In this document: positions 33,134 through 44,656 of the stretch, piece after piece | Layout: the number at the start of each line of letters is the position of its first letter | How positions within the stretch are numbered: the first letter of the stretch is position 1 | Assembly: GCF_905171775.1 (NCBI RefSeq) | Contig: NC_053499.1 | Location: 84,139,169-84,203,168 of the forward strand | Length of the DNA: 64,000 nucleotides | Reading direction: 5' to 3' | DNA from: Rana temporaria | Lineage: Eukaryota > Chordata > Amphibia > Anura > Ranidae | The notes under the pieces: generated by a model | Told to the model about the DNA's origin: nothing | Database searches by the model: none | What the model saw: only the letters and a program-made list of their open reading frames with translations | Program-made: the position numbers and the translations under genes

Positions 33134-33556
33134 GGCCCAGATTCAGATACATTGGCGCATATTTATGCTGGCGTAGCGTATCTTATTTACACTACGCCGG
33201 ACCAGCGCGGAGAGGCATGTACTGTATTCAGAAAGATATTACTCACCAAGATGCGCCCACGTAACGTATTTTCAACGGCGTAAGGTGGTGTAAGTGTAAG
33301 TGGGCGTCACCCCATGCAAATGATGGTCCGACCGTGTCGCAGAGAGATACGTCGGGCGTATCTTAAACGGTGCATGCGCTGTGACGTGGACGGATTGTCT
33401 GTACCCATCTGCGCATGCACAGAACTACGCCCGGCGTATCCCCTGAGATACGCCGGCCCACTGTCTACGCCCAGTGCATAAATACGCCCAGACATGCGCC
33501 CGTCAAGTGCAAAAGTACACAAGCATTTTTTTGTGCTAGTACTTTTGTTTTGAAGT

Positions 33557-34478
33557 ATGTCTGCACCAGGGACTTCTACGGACCGCAGAATGACCAACTT
33601 CAGCCCTCAGGAGAAGGCTATAATTATTGATGGCCTCTCCCAATACGGCGTGTGCCTCTATGGGGCACAGAGTGGCACCACAAGCAAGGACCAGAAAACA
33701 CGAATATATTTGTTTTTTTTTATTTTCAAATCGTTTTTATTAAAAATTTGTAATGATACAAAGAAAAGCAAATAAAGACCAGAGCAAAAAAAAAAACATT
33801 AAATTACCAAATCCATAATAGCATCAGAGAGTAAGTACAAATACAGCATGCTAAGATGGCTGGAACTCCCGTCCCACCCTCCCCCCGAGCCCCAAAAAGG
33901 GATCACGCTGCCCCGGAGGTGGGCGGCCTAGGACCTCCCCAATATAGCATTCGCTCCATATAAAGCAACTGAAACATGGAGAGGCAGGCTAAATTATAAG
34001 AAGCTTTGGTCTAAGACAAACTTTAACATAGCATAAGGGTCATCAAATCATAGGGGCCAGAAGAGAAGGGAATACCCCAATCACTCCCGGTTCCTGTTAG
34101 TGACGCCCATTAGACCCTTAACACGAAATATATAACAGTATCCAAACAAAGGAAAAATGCCTAAAGGACCTTTATGGTCCATAGCTGCTTCGATAACTAA
34201 ATCAAATAAACTAAAATAGTAGATCAGGCCTTGTTACTGAGGTCTGGAGCCTGGCAGCTGCTGTCCAAGAGGAGGGGAGGCAGACAAGGCGCCACCTGCG
34301 CAGCAACACCACCCGCCGGCTGCGGATGCAGGCTGCCACCAAAATCTACCTCCACCGGATAGGCGTGGCATTGGAGGGCAGCCAGGCAGCCAGGGAGAGA
34401 CCGTGGGATGTTCCACCACCAGAAGCCCCACCCCCCCACCTGAGGCTCGCCCCAGGCAACTGCGCCCCAGGAGCCTAG
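33557..34478 (+). pseudogene. Harbinger Myb/SANT-like protein, interrupted by an insertion
   Basis: It starts M-S-A-P-G-T-S-T-D-R and continues with F-S-P-Q-E-K-A-I-I-I-D-G-L and G-T-T-S-K-D-Q-K-T-R-I, the N-terminal helices of Myb/SANT-like Harbinger proteins. The frame is then broken near 33710. It resumes near 34222 with a helical R-R-H-L-R-S-N-T-T-R-R-L-R stretch and a Pro-rich tail ending at TAG 34476-34478. The DNA between looks like an inserted retroelement end. Confidence 0.6.
33710..34221 (-). mobile_element. Probable retroelement 3' end inserted in the Harbinger Myb gene
   Basis: The left side is a T-rich run (33713-33750) as expected for a poly-A tail of a minus-strand insert. The insert separates two parts of the Myb-like frame. 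I could not identify its family or a clear target duplication. Confidence 0.45.
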
Positions 34479-34992
34479 GCACCAGATGTAGCCCACGACA
34501 GGGCCGATGATTTTTTTTGTGATGTTATTTTATACTCAAGTGCTGAGTTTTGTGATTTATTTTTAGACTCAGGTGATGAGTGTTTTTATTATTTACACTC
34601 AGATTATGAGTTTTATTTTTTTTTGGAATCCCTGCACACGGGGAGTAGTGCAGGCTACAGTGTGACTGGTGTGTGAATGTGGGGGGGTGACACTCCTGCC
34701 GGCAAAGGGGTGTTACCCTCAGGTCGTTGGGGAGAAGTTATCCCCACGACCCGTGTGAATGTGGTATGAATGTACAGCAACATAATTGGAGCCTTGGCAC
34801 GGCGTTGCTGCTCCCAAGTCCTGCTTGGTGGACATCCAACATAATGAGGATGTGGGGTGTGTGTGCTAGGGACCACAGTGGTGTGCATGCGTGCATTCTC
34901 CTTGTGCCATGATGAATGTGTGTGTTTAACTTGTAAAGAAGCCTACCACGAGGCATCTCCTGATTGCTCTTCCCTCAGCAGACGGGGTAGTC

Positions 34993-36241
34993 TCAGGCAG
35001 GGGGGGACTGTGTGGTTGGGGTCAGGTCATCACGTAGGTCAATCTCCAGGCCCTTTCTCATGGCGTAGTTGTGCAGAATGCAACATGCACCGATGATCTG
35101 GCACACAAAGTTTGGGGAATACAACAGGGTACCCCAAGACTTATCCAGGCATCGGAAACGGGACTTCAGGAGGCCAAATGTGCGTTCCACCACTCCACGG
35201 GTACGTGCGTGTGCATCATTGTATCTTCTCTCTCCTCTGGTTTTGGGATTCCGGAATGGAGTCATGAGATGGGGTCCAAGTGCATATTCCGCGTCACCTG
35301 GAAGGGAAAAGAGAGGACGATGTTAGTCGTGCATGTGCCCCTCGTGATGTCTGCATCATGGGGTCGGACAGTCATGCCTGTCTCTTATGTCACTCACCAA
35401 CCAGCCAGCTGTTCCCGTACACGTTCTGTTCAAATTCTATTGGGATGGTGCTTTGACGGTATATGAAGCTGTCGTGGCTGGCCCCGGGGTGTTTGGCACA
35501 GACGTGCCATATGAGGCATTGGGCATCGGCTATCCCCTGTACGTTGATGGAATGCCAGTGCTTCCGATTGCAATATTTGTGCTCTGTGTCACGGGGGGGC
35601 AGTAGTGCCACATGGGTGCAATCAAGGGCCCCCACAGTGCGTGGGAATCCTGAAATTCTGTAGAAATCTGCCATTGCCTTCTGCCGCAGATGCTCCTGGG
35701 TGGGTCTGATGATGTGGTGAGACATGCGTCTGAGGATTGCGGGGACAACCTGGTGCACACATCTGCTCATGGTGGATTGAGACATCCCAGCCACGACTCC
35801 ACTTGTTCTTTGAAAAGATCCACTTGCAAGGAAATGCAGTGTTGCCAGTACCTCGACCAGTGGCTGCACTGCATGTACGCGGTGTGTCTTGCTGGTGATG
35901 TCATCATGCAGGGTTCTGGCTATTTCCAGGATGGCATCAGGGCTGAATCTGAAGTTGCGATACACCTCTGATTCACCCATGCCAAAGACGTCAATGCGTG
36001 TTCGGTATATCCTCTCCCCTGCCCTCCTACGTGCCCCTGGCATGTTGGCATACAGATGTGTTGTCCTGCAAGTGTTGTTGCTCAGGTCATCTGTAACGGT
36101 GCTGCTGTAGCTGCTCTTCAGCTGACCTGTGCAAGTCTGGTGCAAAGTTACCCCTGCTTTATGAGGGGTAACTTTCCGCCGGACTTTCCACTTACGCACT
36201 TGCGCCGGCCAAACGTACGTTTCTGAATCGGCGTATCTCAC
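34993..36241 (-). CDS. PIF/Harbinger (HARBI1-like) transposase, two exons
   Basis: Exon 1 runs from the ATG region (36241; the natural start may be the ATG at about 36044) to 35398. The intron is 35397-35298, 100 nt with GTGAGT donor and CAG acceptor. Exon 2 runs from 35297 to the stop at 34993. The splice joins L-V-G to D-A-E-Y-A-L, restoring the conserved G-D-x-x-Y-x-L block. Exon 1 holds the helical N-terminus, G-A-L-D-C-T-H (first catalytic Asp) and G-A-S-H-D-S (second). Exon 2 holds V-E-R-T-F-G-L-L-K-S-R-F (Glu) and C-I-L-H-N-Y-A at the end. The catalytic triad is present. Without splicing, translation would stop seven bases into the intron. It may be intact, but its partner Myb gene is broken. 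Confidence 0.8.
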
Positions 36242-36466
36242 TCATTTGCATATTTGAATACAAAATCTATGGGAGCGGCAGATCCGTCTAGCGTATATAT
36301 ATGCGCCCACGCCGCGCCGGTGTAGAAAAGTTACGCCGGTAGAAAGAAGCCTATTTTCAGGTGTATCTGGTTCTGTGGGTACGGCGCATAGATACGACGG
36401 CGCGTATTTACACTTACGCCGCGCATCTCGAGATACGCCGGCGTAAGTGCTATCTGAATCCGGCCC

Positions 36467-37802
36467 TTAATTTTTCTAGGGTAGTGGGGTTTACAGTAGG
36501 GACATTCATCTTACTCAGGAATTGGGCAAAATGTATTGGTTGTGGTTGGATAATAGTTTGGTCCTCTTTTAGGTTGTATAAGCCTTCGTAGTATTCTGCA
36601 AACGTGTCAGCTAAATTTTGTGGGTTATGCAAGACTTTCCCTGTTCTGTGGTGAATTATTTTATGAATTTTCTGTTTGTTTGACGTAATTGGGAAGCCAG
36701 GAGTTTACCCGCTTTGTTTCCCTGTGAATAATGATTTTGTTTTATTTTTTTTAGATATTTTTCATGGTTAGAGATCAGTATCGCTCTAAGCTCAATTCTG
36801 GTCTTATTTAGTTGTTGAAGAAGTGAGTGTTTGGGGGATATTTGATGTTCTTTCTCCAGCTTGGTTATTTTCGTTAGTAGTTTAGATACTGTCTTCGATC
36901 GTCTTTTTTTTTCCCTCGAGGCTAATTGGATCAGTATTCCTCTGATAAATGCCTTATGGCCACACCATATACTAGAGATAGCGACTGTGTCACCATCATT
37001 TAGTTTGAAAAATTCTTCCAGTCTTTCTCTCATCACTGTCAGAGCTTCCCTTTGAGACAGAATATACTGTAGGTGTTGTTCCTTCAAAGCACATGATTGG
37101 AATTTCGTTGACCTAGGTCAATACTTAATGAAATTGGGGCATGGTCAGACCATGTTATGTTATGTTATGTTATGTATACGGGCATCTGTAATTTTTTGAA
37201 GGAGCGCTCTGTCAGAAGAAATCGATCCATGAACATTTGAATAGAAAGTAAAGCCTTTTTCTGTCGCATGGGTCATGGAGGTTTTCGTGTGAGAAAATGT
37301 CCTTTAAACCTTTCCTCTTGGATAGGGTTCCTTTGGTGGTGTCCAGAAGTAGGTCCATCGTTGCATTAAAGTCTCCACAGAAGATAGTATTGCCTTTCTG
37401 TATCTTCTTCATTATTTTGATCACTTTTTGGAGGAATTGATGAGGGGTTTTTTTTTGGAGCATAGATATTAGCGATCGTCATTACTGAGTTTTCAATCTT
37501 TGCAAGCAGAATAACATACCTTGGTGATCAATTTTAGAGTCCAGAAGCTGAAAAGAGAGTCCTTGATGATCGTCAGGACTCCTTTTTTTCTTCTTACGGT
37601 TATTAGATGCAAAGATATGAGGGAATTTAGGGTGAGTAAAATGGGGAGGGTTGTCTTTTGTGTGTGATTCTTGAATACACAAGATGTCGCTTCCAAATTT
37701 TAATGCATCATTCCATAGGGCTTTTCTCTTGAAGGGGCTGTTGAGGCCTTTTACGTTCAGTAATAACAAGTTAAAATTAGTCATGGTGGAAATATAACAC
37801 AT
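36467..37802 (-). pseudogene. L1/Tx1 ORF2 endonuclease and linker
   Basis: ORF2 starts near M-T-N-F-N-L-L-L-L-N-V-K-G-L-N (37802) with the APE-type endonuclease: I-L-C-I-Q-E-S-H (Glu) and C-G-D-F-N-A-T-M (37360-37390). It continues through helical linker pieces at 36656-37087 and 36450-36632, ending with F-A-E-Y-Y-E-G-L-Y just before the RT. Several frameshifts. The Harbinger element interrupts it at 36466. Confidence 0.75.
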
Positions 37803-37822
37803 ATATGAACTGCTTGAGACTT

Positions 37823-38276
37823 AGGCCCCGTACTCACGACCAAACATGTCTGCTGAAACTGGTCCGCAGACCAGTTTCAGCAGACATGTTTGGCCGTGTG
37901 TTGGCCCGAGCGGACCATTTTGGGACGGATCGGACAGGTTTCCAGCGGACAACTGTTTCCCGGACTTGTTTTAAAACAGTCCGCTGGAATCCTGCCGCCC
38001 GCATCCCTCGCATGCGTCGAATGACTTCGACGCATGCGTGGAAGCATATTTAAGGCGGCCCGCCCACGTCGCCGCGTCATTGTCGCGGCGACACCGCGTC
38101 ATCGACGCGGCGACACCGCGGACACGCCCCGCGTAATGTTTACGCGCGGGCTTCTGTTCGATGGTGTGTATAGCCATCGAACAGAAGTCCCCGGGCAGTC
38201 CCCGGCCAGACATGTCCGATGGAAACGGTCTGCAGACCGTTTTCATCGGACATGTCCTGCCGTGAGTACAAGGCCT
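37823..38276. mobile_element. MITE (454 bp), superfamily not assigned
   Basis: Inverted ends AGGCCCCGTACTCACG and the complement AGGCCTTGTACTCACG. Internal palindromic segments (CGGACATGTC, GCAGACCGTTT and similar) repeat near both ends. No coding capacity. I saw no clear target duplication. Confidence 0.65.
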
Positions 38277-38294
38277 GAAAGGTAAAATCATAGA

Positions 38295-39015
38295 GGGCCA
38301 GATTCTCCAATAATCTGCGGCGGCCTCGCGTAAGCTATTTAAACTACGCCGCCGCAACTTACTGGAGCAAGTGCCGTATTCCTCAAGCATTTGCTCCGTA
38401 GTTTGCGGAGGCGTAGTGTAAAAGGCCCGGCGTATCCCCGCGTATTTCAAAGGGGGCGGCTTATATTTAAATTAAGCGCGCCCCCGTTTCGATCGAAATG
38501 CGCATGCGCCGGGCTAAAAATAGCCCAGTGCGCATGCTCCAGTTCTCGGCGGAAAACGTCAATGACGCCGACCTGTGCGTCATTGACGTAAAGTCGTATT
38601 CAAGAACGACTTAGGAAAACGACGTACCCGACGGGAAAAGACGACGCGGACCCAACACCATACTTAACATGGCATACGTGGGACTGGCGTAAGGTTACCC
38701 CTCATATAGCAGGGGTAACCTTACGCTTACGCAAACGATGTAAGCGACGGTTACGCGATGCAATTTAGTTTGGGAATCGGCGTATCAGGCTCATTTGCAT
38801 AAACAAATGAGACCTGAACGTAAACGCCACCTAGCGGCCGGCGGGGAATTACATTTAAGATCCGACAGTGTAAGTGACTTACACATGTCGGATCTTAAGC
38901 GTATCTATGCGATAATGATTCTAAGAATCACTCGCATAGATACGCGGGTCAAAAAAGAGAGATACGACGGAGTTTCCTGAGATACTCCGTCGTAACTCTT
39001 CTGAGAATATGGCCC
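38295..39015. mobile_element. Harbinger-type MITE (721 bp)
   Basis: Ends GGGCCAGATTCTC and the complement GGGCCATATTCTC, with a 3-bp AGA duplication (38292-38294 and 39016-39018). The GGGCCAGATT start and internal GGAATCGGCGTATC-like motifs are shared with the Harbinger element at 33134 and the MITE at 57033. Confidence 0.7.
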
Positions 39016-39317
39016 AGAGGGTCCAGCGACTAAAAAACTTCCATACATAGTAGAGATTGTTTGATATGACTTAAGAAGGGGGGAAATTAGATTAATGGTC
39101 TAGAACGTAAAGAAACATATAAGAACAAGTGAGTTGCCGAGCAACTCTTGTGTGCACTACAACTTGCACTCTCGTTGTGGGGACTCTAATAGTCAAAGGT
39201 CAAAGTTGTAAAGTCAATGCCTCCCTGTGTACCATAAGCCTGAGGTATTTGGGCATTGGTAATTTGGAGGAAGTGAGGTGATAAGTTCTCTCCATTGATG
39301 TTTAGCAGGCGGACACA

Positions 39318-41042
39318 TCAACCATGACTGACATTCCATGGGGATATCAATTTTTCCATTGTGGTTTTGTTGGTCGAAATGCTTTCGTCACTAGGGAGTA
39401 GACCCCATTTTTTTTGTGTTTTGAGGCCTTCTTCGATCGTGTGAATTGAATGCGACATGTTGTTTCTCTCCACAATCAGTTTGGTCGGGAATCCCCATTT
39501 GTAGATTATTTTGTGATTGCGTAATATTTTGGTGATCAAGTTCAGATTTTCCCGTGCCAGGATGGTTGCTTGGTATAGGTCTGAGTACAGGATAATTCCT
39601 GCATAGGGGTCTGGCAGTGGCACATGATGTCTTACTTATTGCATCAGCATATCTTTTGTCTGAAAAAAATGGATCTTGGCGATCACATCTCTTGGAAGTT
39701 TTTCTGGGATATGTGATGGCTTGGATAGTCTTTGGGCTCTGTCGATCACCAAATCTTGGTTTTGTAATGAGGGGATAAGATCAGTAAACATTTTTTGTAG
39801 GAATTTTTTTAGGTCATTATTTTTTACATTTTCCAGTATACCGCGGAATGTTATATTGTTTCTTCTAGACCTATCTTTGAGGTCTGCGACTTTAAGTTTT
39901 AATTGTCTGACTTCTTCCTCAAGTGCAAAATGGTCATCTACTAACTCATTATGGGCATTAGTGAAATCAGTCATTTTATTTTCAATGTAATCCACTCGTT
40001 CACCTAAGTCAGGGGTGCCCAACCTTTTGAAGAGTGAGGGCCACTTAAGCAACTTGGTAACCATTCAGGGGCCACAATGAGCGGAGTGGGTGGATGACAG
40101 GTCACGGCTACTCCAGTCCGCCCAGATGAAAGGGGACGAACTCCCTTCTGTTTTTCAGGTTGGAGGTAGGCGGGTGTAAATAGACATCTGTCGCTCTATA
40201 GAGGTGAATTGAGGGTCCCATTTGGTCGGGCTGATCGTGTGAAAAGGGCCTAAGACTGCTTTCACACTGATGTTCTGTGGTTTACCCACACCGCGGGTGC
40301 AGCATAGTGCACCTGTGTCTATCCTGTGGGTTAGCGGAACTTTGTCATAGACTCCGCCTGTGCAAAAGCCGGTGCTGTAGAGGAAGCATTGGCTTATGGG
40401 GCTCTGCTCCGCAGCTGCTTTCTTCCCCTACCACCAGCTTCATTCACAACACTGATGCTGTGGTATGGCAGATCGGCAACCTGCGATCTGGGCTTGCCAA
40501 CAAACCACCATTCCAGAGCAGGAGGTCGCGGGCCATATCAGAGGGCTTTGCAGGCCACATGTGGCCCCCGGGCCACTGGTTGGCCACCCCTGAACTAAGT
40601 CATCTATTTCCAGTTTGGATTTTTGCATATATGCTTTCATGTCATGCTGAATTGCCCCTCTTAATTATTTCAGCATTTCTTTCATGTCAGTGTCAATCAT
40701 AGCCTTCCCAGAAGTTGGGAAGGAATCCAGTTTTTCCTCATAGGGGTTAATATCTGTATCTGAGTCACAGTCTATTTCAATATCACTTACTTTGTCCTCT
40801 GCCACAGATATTTTTCTTCTTTGCTTTGCAGGGCTGATTACATCAGATTGGAATGCTTCATGATCATTCAGTAGCTGCAGAAGCTGCGGTTCCTGTGTCT
40901 CCCTCCTCACAGCGTGGGCTGCATGCTTGTCTGTGTGTGTGAGGGAGGAGGGATCAGCTCCATCTTCCTTCTTAGGAGAGCCAGCCGGGCTGTTGAAGGA
41001 CCCCAATTTGTGGGGTTTCTTCCGCTGATTGCGCTTCCCCAT
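39318..41042 (-). pseudogene. L1/Tx1 ORF1, split by a hAT MITE
   Basis: The N-terminus M-G-K-R-N-Q-R-K-K is at 41042 and the basic/acidic N-terminal part runs to 40593. The rest follows from 40009: a coiled coil (E-N-K-M-T-D-F ... L-E-E-E-V-R-Q-L), the R-S-R-R-N-N-I-T-F-R-G-I motif and D-R-A-Q-R-L, the RNA-recognition part of L1 ORF1. A C-terminal domain follows at 39318-39623 after one frame break. The protein binds LINE RNA as a trimer in known L1s. Not functional here. Confidence 0.75.
40010..40592. mobile_element. hAT-type MITE (583 bp)
   Basis: Ends CAGGGGTGCCCAACC and GGTTGGCCACCCCTG are inverted repeats typical of Charlie-like hAT elements. The 8-bp target duplication is ACCTAAGT/AACTAAGT (7 of 8 match). 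It splits L1/Tx1 ORF1. Confidence 0.8.
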
Positions 41043-41164
41043 AGCGGAGGAAAAGGTTCTCTTTTAGTAGCCGCTACAGGGAGTTATAAAGAGCAGGAGC
41101 TCTAGCAGTAAATGACCATTCAGCTCCGCCACCGGCCAGGCCCCGTCCCTGGTGTATTTTGACC

Positions 41165-41340
41165 GTCTGCAATAAAATTAAATTTTTTGGAAACTTTGGA
41201 TGTGCAGCCATTTCTTCTTTTTCTCAAGTTTTTACGGCTGCGGGCCGGGGCTAGCACTCCTACCTCCTACTTGGTTCCAATCAAGGTATTGCACACACCT
41301 GGAGCAGCGTATTCCTATTTATTTGAGTACAACTGCGGCA
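41165..41340 (+). repeat. Possible PLE-type 3' end fragment
   Basis: Contains AATAAAATTAAATTTTTTGG followed by GGATGTGCAGCCATTTCTTC, reminiscent of the TTATTTTAAG ... GGAGTGCGGCTGTCCATTTT end of the PLE fragment at 51686-51834. The boundaries are unclear. Confidence 0.3.
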
Positions 41341-41399
41341 GCTAGTCTGTAGCTAGTTAAAAAAAAGCCTGGATTCTTTTTTAAATGTACATAATATAA

Positions 41400-41632
41400 C
41401 TGAATACTAACATTTATAGGTAAAGTTGACCCAGGGAAAATCCAATTGGCTCTCAATGGATCAGGAAGGTATTTTTCCCCCTGCTATAGCAAATTGGAGT
41501 ATGCTTTGCTTGTTTTTGTTTGCCTTTTTGGGTGAAGTATTTTGTATATGGGGTTGTATGATTTTTTTTTTTTTTTTTGGTTGAACTGGATGAACTTGTG
41601 TCTTTTTTCTACCTGACTAACTATTTAACTTT
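41400..41632 (+). repeat. CR1-type 3' end fragment
   Basis: Matches the 3' end of the CR1 at 50788 in opposite orientation: GGTTGAACTGGATGAACTTG, GTCTTTTTTC and CCTGACTAACTAT, preceded by the GGATCAGGAAGG block. Only the 3'UTR is present. Confidence 0.7.
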
Positions 41633-41639
41633 TTTCAAG

Positions 41640-42815
41640 GCACTGTATTTGTCCCAGTCAGGTGCATTCAAGGTGGTATATTGAAGTCAATTGTACAAGA
41701 TGTATTTTTCAGTTTCCTATAGACCACAGCATACAATAAAGAATATTCAGAATTTGCATCCATAACATATGAAATTCTATGTTAATGTTATATACAAATT
41801 GTACAAGGTTTATCACAAATGTTTCTCTGCATAAACAAAACCTATTTTCTCTATAGAAACCAAACCATACAAACATACAGTATGCATCTTTAAATGTAGC
41901 ATCATGTCCAATAATGTATTTTAGTCATATAAATGTATGCATCATTTTATTTATTCTTTATATTTATTTTAATGTAATTGACAAATCATTTTACCACAAA
42001 ATCTGCTTTAAGCCAAACTTCAGCTCAGTGTCCATACACTATTTATTTAAATCATTTTGACATAAAATGAACATAAAAATGTGTCAGATATTATTCTGAA
42101 TGAAAATTCTACAAACTAATGAATTAGTCCCTTAAACATAAAATAATAATGTTGATTTAGCTGGGTGACAAAGAGAAATTTAATTAAGTTTTACAATTAC
42201 TTAGAAAGCATTACGATAAGCTGTCCCTCAGGCATATCTGTAACTGGGAAATTATAGTTTGGAAAACAACACAAGGAAGGTATAATTGATCTGAGTTGAC
42301 CACACTGACCACAATTAAATTAAGGCATGCTGATAATCTGTAGGGTTGCAACAATGAGGAAGAATGGAAAGTTGAAATGAAACAGAATGCTTTTAAGGTG
42401 CTTTTAAAGTCTGATAGAAACAGATACCTTAACGGCAGACAGGACAGAAGTAAAATAGCAAGAATGTTATTCCAAGATTAAAAACACATATGCTACCTAG
42501 CATATTTTCTTTTTCTGCTGCCATCCTTTTAATTACTACTTTTTGGGTGAACTGCATACAAAATTTAAACTTTCTAGGATATTACAGGTTTCCAGTTAGA
42601 AAATTCCTACCAGGTTTAGGCTTGATGAGGAATACCAGGGCTAAAGTTTGCTTCCAAAGGTCCCTAGACTTTTCTACCTTGTCAGTGCTACCTACCTCCC
42701 ACAATTCAGTCCAGTGCCAGTCCAGGTTTTACCCAAAGTTCTACGGCCATGCCCAGTCATAGAGGTGCCATACTTAGACTGGCTAAAATCAATCAGGATG
42801 GCACTGTTTTCTGGC
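41640..42815. other. AT-rich sequence, nothing recognised
   Basis: No open frame, inverted repeat or family signature that I can support. Confidence 0.5.
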
Positions 42816-42819
42816 TCTC

Positions 42820-44103
42820 TTGTGCATCATATTTAGAAGAGGCTTACTTCTGGAACGACAGCCATGCAGTGTGCGGTGTATGGTCTGAGCACTGACAGGT
42901 TGATCACTGACCCCTTCAACCTCTGCAGCAATGCTGGCAGCACTTATATGTCTATTTCACGAAGACAATCTCTGGATATGACGCTGAGCACGTGCACTCA
43001 ACTTCTTTGGTCGACCATGGTAAGGCCAATTCTGAGTGGAACCTGTCCTGTTAAACTGCTGTATGGTCTTGACCACCAAGGCTGATGCTCAGTTCCCGGG
43101 GTCTTGGTAATCTTCTTATAGCATAGGCCATCTTTTTTTAAAGCAACATTTTTTTTTCAGATCCTCAGAGAGTTCTTGCCATGAGGTGCCATGTTGAACT
43201 TCCAGTGACCAGCATGAGAGAGTGAGAGCGATAAAACCAAATTTAGCATACCTTCTCCCCATTCACACCTGAGACCTTGTAACACCAACGAGTCACACTG
43301 GGGAGGGAAAATGGCCAATTGGGCCCAATATGGACATTTTAACTTGGGGGTGTACTCACTTTTGTTGCCAGCGGTTTAGACATTAATGGCCAGGGATGGA
43401 CTGGCCATTGAGACTACAGGGAGTTTCCCGGTGGGCCGATGGCTCAGTGGGCCGGCTTCAGTGACAGCGGACTGCTGCTCCCTCCGCTGTCTCTCCCTTC
43501 CCGCAGTGCTCACCTCCTCTCCCTCCTGCAGCACTCACCTGGGGGGAACAGCGAAGCAGGGGGAGGACCAGAGGAGCAGGGGGGACAACAGAGGAGCATG
43601 GGGGAGGGGACAGACAGCTGACTCAACAGCTATGGCCTGGGAGTTTCTCACTTCTGCCTAATCTTGTCCCATAAGGGGGAGCACCAAACTGATTCTTTGC
43701 TCTGGGTGAAATAATGTCTAGCTTTCTCACTGGTACTGCCTATAAGAGTACCAGTACCAGCCACTCTACTCTAATAAGGTAGAACGGCTAGTGGCTAGTG
43801 AAGGGGGAGAGGGGGCTTGGGTGGGGGGGCGGGAGTTGTCCGGCCGCCATGGGAGAGACCTTTTAAAGTGTGCCAGTCTGGATGAAGTCCAGGGCCAAAT
43901 TTTTGTCCCAGTCCAGCCCTGTTAATGGCTGTGTGTTGAGTTATTTTGAGGAGACAGCAACTTTATACTGTTATACAAGCTGTACACTCACTACTTTACA
44001 TTGTAGCAAAGGGTAATTTTTTTCAATGTTGTCACATGAAAAGATATGATAACATATTTACAAAAATGTGAAGGGTTTACTCACTTTTGTGAAATACTGT
44101 GTG

Positions 44104-44104
<1 letters not shown>
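42820..44104 (-). pseudogene. Tc1/mariner element with N-terminal transposase remnant
   Basis: The minus strand encodes M-A-P-H-G-K near 43190, then K-T-I-Q-Q-F-N-R-T-G-S-T and G-R-P-K-K-L-S-A-R-A-Q-R-H-I (GRPR-like hook between the two helix-turn-helix domains), then R-T-L-H-G and M-M-H-K-R-A-R-K near 42820. The DDE part is missing. The terminus TTTACTCACTTTTGTGAAAT at 44072-44098 is a typical Tc1 inverted end. A hAT MITE splits the non-coding part. Confidence 0.65.
43391..43921. mobile_element. hAT-type MITE (531 bp) inside the Tc1 remnant
   Basis: Perfect 8-bp duplication TTAATGGC (43383-43390 and 43922-43929). Inverted ends CAGGGATGGACTGG and CCAGTCCAGCCCTG. GC-rich interior, no gene. 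Confidence 0.88.

Positions 44105-44161
<57 letters not shown>
44105..44161. repeat. (TA)n microsatellite, left of gypsy insertion
   Basis: About 28 TA units. The gypsy element inserted in this tract; TA repeats resume at 49628 on the other side. Confidence 0.9.
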
Positions 44162-44164
<3 letters not shown>

Positions 44165-44656
44165 GAGGGATTAGCTCGTGGGGATCACCTTTTCTGAAAT
44201 CACAGTCTGTAAGCAGGCACTTTCTTTTAAGTCTGGCGGATGCCAGATTTTATTTATAAACGGTTTGCAGATTAAAATAAAACAAAACAATAAATTAAAT
44301 CCTTGCCGTCCGGCGCTAAACTAAACAAACAGGATCTCCTCTCTATACAGTGTGGGGCTAGTCCCTGACACCCACAAAACATGTAGTAAAGCAAACCTTT
44401 TCAGTCCAGCACTCAGCGCTCCCCTCACTCAGGTCCCTTCCTGAGTTTCAAGCCAGAGCCCTGTTGTGCTCTCTTCCTGGACATTTAAAGTCCAGCTGAT
44501 TGTGGACTCCAGTGGACCCAAACATCCGGACCGGAATCCTAGCCAGGCACAGAGGCTGTAAAACCCGGAATGGATTCCGGTTCAGTCTCTCATGATAGAA
44601 CGTATGCGAGGTGAAATGTACCTATGATCATGTATCGCACCTCGCATAGCTTCACA
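44162..44656 (-). repeat. Gypsy 3' LTR
   Basis: 495 bp, TG...CA. A purine-rich tract, GCAGAGGGGGAGGATA on the minus strand (44672-44657), abuts it and is the likely polypurine primer for plus-strand synthesis. Confidence 0.92.

Larger units (their letters stand above)
33134..36466 (-). mobile_element. PIF/Harbinger DNA transposon (3333 bp)
   Basis: Flanked by TTA duplications (33131-33133 and 36467-36469). The ends GGCCCAGATTCAGATA and the complement GGGCCGGATTCAGATA form 16-bp inverted repeats. It encodes a HARBI1-like transposase on the minus strand and a Myb-like protein on the plus strand, the usual two-gene set. It sits in the RT-endonuclease linker of the L1/Tx1 LINE. Confidence 0.9.
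30113..41105 (-). mobile_element. L1/Tx1-type LINE, split by five DNA transposon insertions
   Basis: From high to low coordinates the minus strand carries an ORF1 start, ORF1 coiled coil, endonuclease, RT, C-terminal region and a poly-A tail (poly-T at 30113-30120). Removing the insertions at 31171-31688, 33134-36466, 37823-38276, 38295-39015 and 40010-40592 leaves about 5.4 kb, a normal length for such a LINE. The frames are broken in several places. Confidence 0.8.
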
